This document shows positions 13,788 through 15,168 of a stretch of DNA of 15,168 bases, piece after piece (the first letter of the stretch is position 1; every line of letters begins with the position of its first letter). The notes beneath the pieces were generated by a model that was not told the DNA's origin, ran no database searches, and saw only the letters and a list, made by a program, of their open reading frames with translations. The position numbers were made by a program, and so were the translations under genes. The stretch covers positions 1 through 15,168 of the forward strand of contig JAHFUU010000011.1 of NCBI GenBank assembly GCA_023264915.1, given 5' to 3'. Source of the DNA: Microthrixaceae bacterium. Lineage in GTDB: Bacteria > Actinomycetota > Acidimicrobiia > Acidimicrobiales > Acidimicrobilacustridaceae.

Positions 13788-14921
13788 TCAGTCGCGAGAG
13801 GGGTCAGCCACCGAGGACTCCTCGGCGGCCACCTCGTCTTCGGCATCGGTGAGCGCGAGCTCGGGCAGCATCGAGTGATCGACGAACAGGCCCGCGGCAG
13901 GCGATGTTCCCGACAGGGCGTCAGCGGCGAGGACGATCGAAGCGCCCGTGTAGGTGGTCTTCTCGTTGCCCGGGAAGTGCACCATCTCGGGGAAGACGAT
14001 GCCGGTCCAGTAGTGGCCGTCGTCGGCACGCAAGCCCTGGGACCAGTCGAACAGAGTCAGGGCCGTGTCGCTGTCACCGACCGCGAGGTACGCGAAGAGG
14101 CACTCGGCGGTCTCGGCGGCCGTGACCCATGGGCGGTCGCTCACGCAGCGCACGCCCATGCCCTCGACCATGAACGTCTCGCGGCGGGTCTCGAGGCGCA
14201 GCCGGCCCTCGTCGCCGCTCAAGACGCCGGCTAGCACGGGGTAGTACCAGTCCATGGCCCAGCGGTGCTTGGGGGCGAAGGCGTCAGGCAGCTCGCCCCG
14301 GCAGTGCGACGCGACCACATGGGCCAGCCGGGCAGCTGACAGCTCCCAGTCGGGTCTCTCGTGGCCGAGGTGCTCAGCCAGGGCGATCGCGCACCGCAGC
14401 GAGTGGCACATCGACGATGATCCCGTGAGCAGGGCGAACGACCACGGGGTGCCGTCGGCGTGGCGAGCCCAGATGATCTCTCCCCGAGAGGTCTGCAGGT
14501 CAAGTACGAACTCGATGGCCCGGTCGACGATCGGCCACATCGTCTCGAGGAATCCCGCGTCTTCGAACAGCAGCCAGTGGTGCCACACGCCAGTGGCGAC
14601 GTAGCTGATGGTGTTGGCGTCGAGCTTGTCCTGCTCGATCGAGTCCGCCAGGTAGTACTGGTGCCAGGACCCGTCAGGTCGCTGCGTGTCGACCAGCCAT
14701 TGGTAGGCACGCTCGGCGTCTGAACGCCGGCCCCCCAAGGCCAGGGCCATAGCGGCCTCTATGTGGTTCCACGGGTCCGCGTGCCCGCCGGGGAACCAGG
14801 GCACCATGCCGTTGGGGAGCTGCCAGCGGGCGATCGCATCCACCGTCTCGCGCACCTGTTGCTGGCTCAACAGGTCTGGGACCGAGGGGACAGAGGGGGA
14901 GATCGGCGCTTGGTCAGGCAT
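13788..14921 (-). CDS. Alpha/alpha-barrel protein of the 'prenyltransferase / squalene-cyclase-like' type
   Basis: The 377-residue protein is built from helix pairs, each followed by a Gly/Trp turn, as in alpha6/alpha6 toroids. QLPNGMVPW (34-42) and TQRPDGSWHQYY (79-90) resemble the QW motifs of squalene-hopene cyclases and prenyltransferases. No DxDD cyclase motif or zinc site of protein prenyltransferases is visible. Conserved-looking acidic/aromatic residues (DPWNHIEAA 49-57, DANTISY 101-107, MDWYYPVL 223-230) would also suit a glycan-active barrel. Databases are likely to call it 'prenyltransferase', but its chemistry is not shown. ATG at 14921 has GAGGA upstream and overlaps the end of the upstream methyltransferase by 8 bp; a longer frame to 15053 is low-complexity. 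The C-terminus is acidic. The neighbours suggest a role in modifying a lipid-linked or surface glycan. Confidence 0.75.
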   Translation of the reverse strand: MPDQAPISPSVPSVPDLLSQQQVRETVDAIARWQLPNGMVPWFPGGHADPWNHIEAAMALALGGRRSDAERAYQWLVDTQRPDGSWHQYYLADSIEQDKLDANTISYVATGVWHHWLLFEDAGFLETMWPIVDRAIEFVLDLQTSRGEIIWARHADGTPWSFALLTGSSSMCHSLRCAIALAEHLGHERPDWELSAARLAHVVASHCRGELPDAFAPKHRWAMDWYYPVLAGVLSGDEGRLRLETRRETFMVEGMGVRCVSDRPWVTAAETAECLFAYLAVGDSDTALTLFDWSQGLRADDGHYWTGIVFPEMVHFPGNEKTTYTGASIVLAADALSGTSPAAGLFVDHSMLPELALTDAEDEVAAEESSVADPSRD

Positions 14922-15168
14922 GGGCGGGTTCCTCGTCGGCCCTCGACGCTCCGGCATCGGTGCCGGGCGAGCCAGGCCTGGGCGCGCCCAGGGAGCGCGC
15001 GCCCGTTGCAGTCGCCGGCAGCGAGCTCTGGGCGGCGATCGGCTTGTGTGCATAGACGACGAGGCTCTTCCCGAGGAGGGGGTTGAGCACCTTCTCGGTC
15101 AAGCGGGTCACCATCGGTGCCTTGGCTATGTCCCACACGAGCAGGCTGTTGTAGAGCCTCACCAGCGG
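14914..15168 (-). CDS. C-terminal fragment of a class I SAM-dependent methyltransferase
   Basis: The reading frame is open to the right edge, so the start and SAM-binding part lie outside the window. What remains ends a methyltransferase: VRLYNSLLVWDIAKAPMVTR (with RLTEKVLNPLLGKSLVVYAHK after it) is the usual final helix and strand pair ('LNP..GKS.v.Y..k') of class I enzymes encoded beside GT4 and barrel-type genes in actinobacteria. After that comes a low-complexity tail of about 35 residues rich in Ala, Ser and Pro. The GTG at 15160-15162 is internal and need not be the start. Its stop overlaps the start of the barrel-protein gene by 8 bp, so the two are translationally coupled. Confidence 0.75.
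   Translation of the reverse strand, partial: PLVRLYNSLLVWDIAKAPMVTRLTEKVLNPLLGKSLVVYAHKPIAAQSSLPATATGARSLGAPRPGSPGTDAGASRADEEPAHA

Noticed and set aside
1..15168. tRNA, rRNA, CRISPR, insertion sequences, phage or toxin-antitoxin genes
   Set aside because: I looked on both strands and saw no cloverleaf, spaced repeats, transposase motifs or terminal inverted repeats flanking a gene.

Overview
This window is high-GC DNA (by eye about two thirds G+C) with dense genes on both strands. It looks like an actinobacterial chromosome. Three things point there: several start codons lack a Shine-Dalgarno sequence but have a TANNNT box 6-9 bases upstream (leaderless transcription), a PIG-L/Mca-type deacetylase is present, and the gene set includes actinobacterial GT4, GtrA and squalene-cyclase-like proteins. 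A deep-branching class such as Acidimicrobiia is my best guess, but this is inference. I see no rRNA, tRNA, CRISPR array, insertion sequence or phage gene.

Left part (1-5059): The window opens with the C-terminal tail of a membrane protein on the + strand. It overlaps tail-to-tail with a minus-strand receiver-domain protein (220-918). Upstream of that, on the same strand, is a 571-residue membrane-associated protein of unknown family (1027-2742) that may be a degenerate sensor-kinase relative. Next come peptide chain release factor 3 (prfC) and, 3 bp upstream of it, a small basic SHOCT-domain protein. Two inverted repeats lie between prfC and the unknown gene.

Middle part (5060-7539): A GNAT acetyltransferase, probably read from a leaderless mRNA, converges on a cysteine-containing lipoprotein of unknown function. 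A tandem array of four 18-bp units lies at or just before the start of the lipoprotein gene. Divergent from the lipoprotein is a stand-alone REC-PAS response regulator.

Right part (7514-15168): This is rich in envelope and glycoconjugate genes. They are a YbhN/AglD-type integral membrane protein coupled by an ATGA overlap to a PIG-L deacetylase, a GT4 glycosyltransferase, a secreted PQQ-type sugar dehydrogenase, a GtrA-like membrane protein followed by a class I methyltransferase, and an alpha-barrel 'prenyltransferase-like' protein overlapping the end of a second methyltransferase. Together they suggest synthesis, methylation, deacetylation and membrane handling of a lipid-linked glycan. The product cannot be read from sequence.

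Three of the five convergent gene pairs overlap at their 3' ends (17, 26 and 22 bp). The least explained elements are the 1027-2742 protein with its receiver partner, the six-cysteine lipoprotein with its repeat array, and the SHOCT-prfC pair. I found no clear evidence of a wholly new system.
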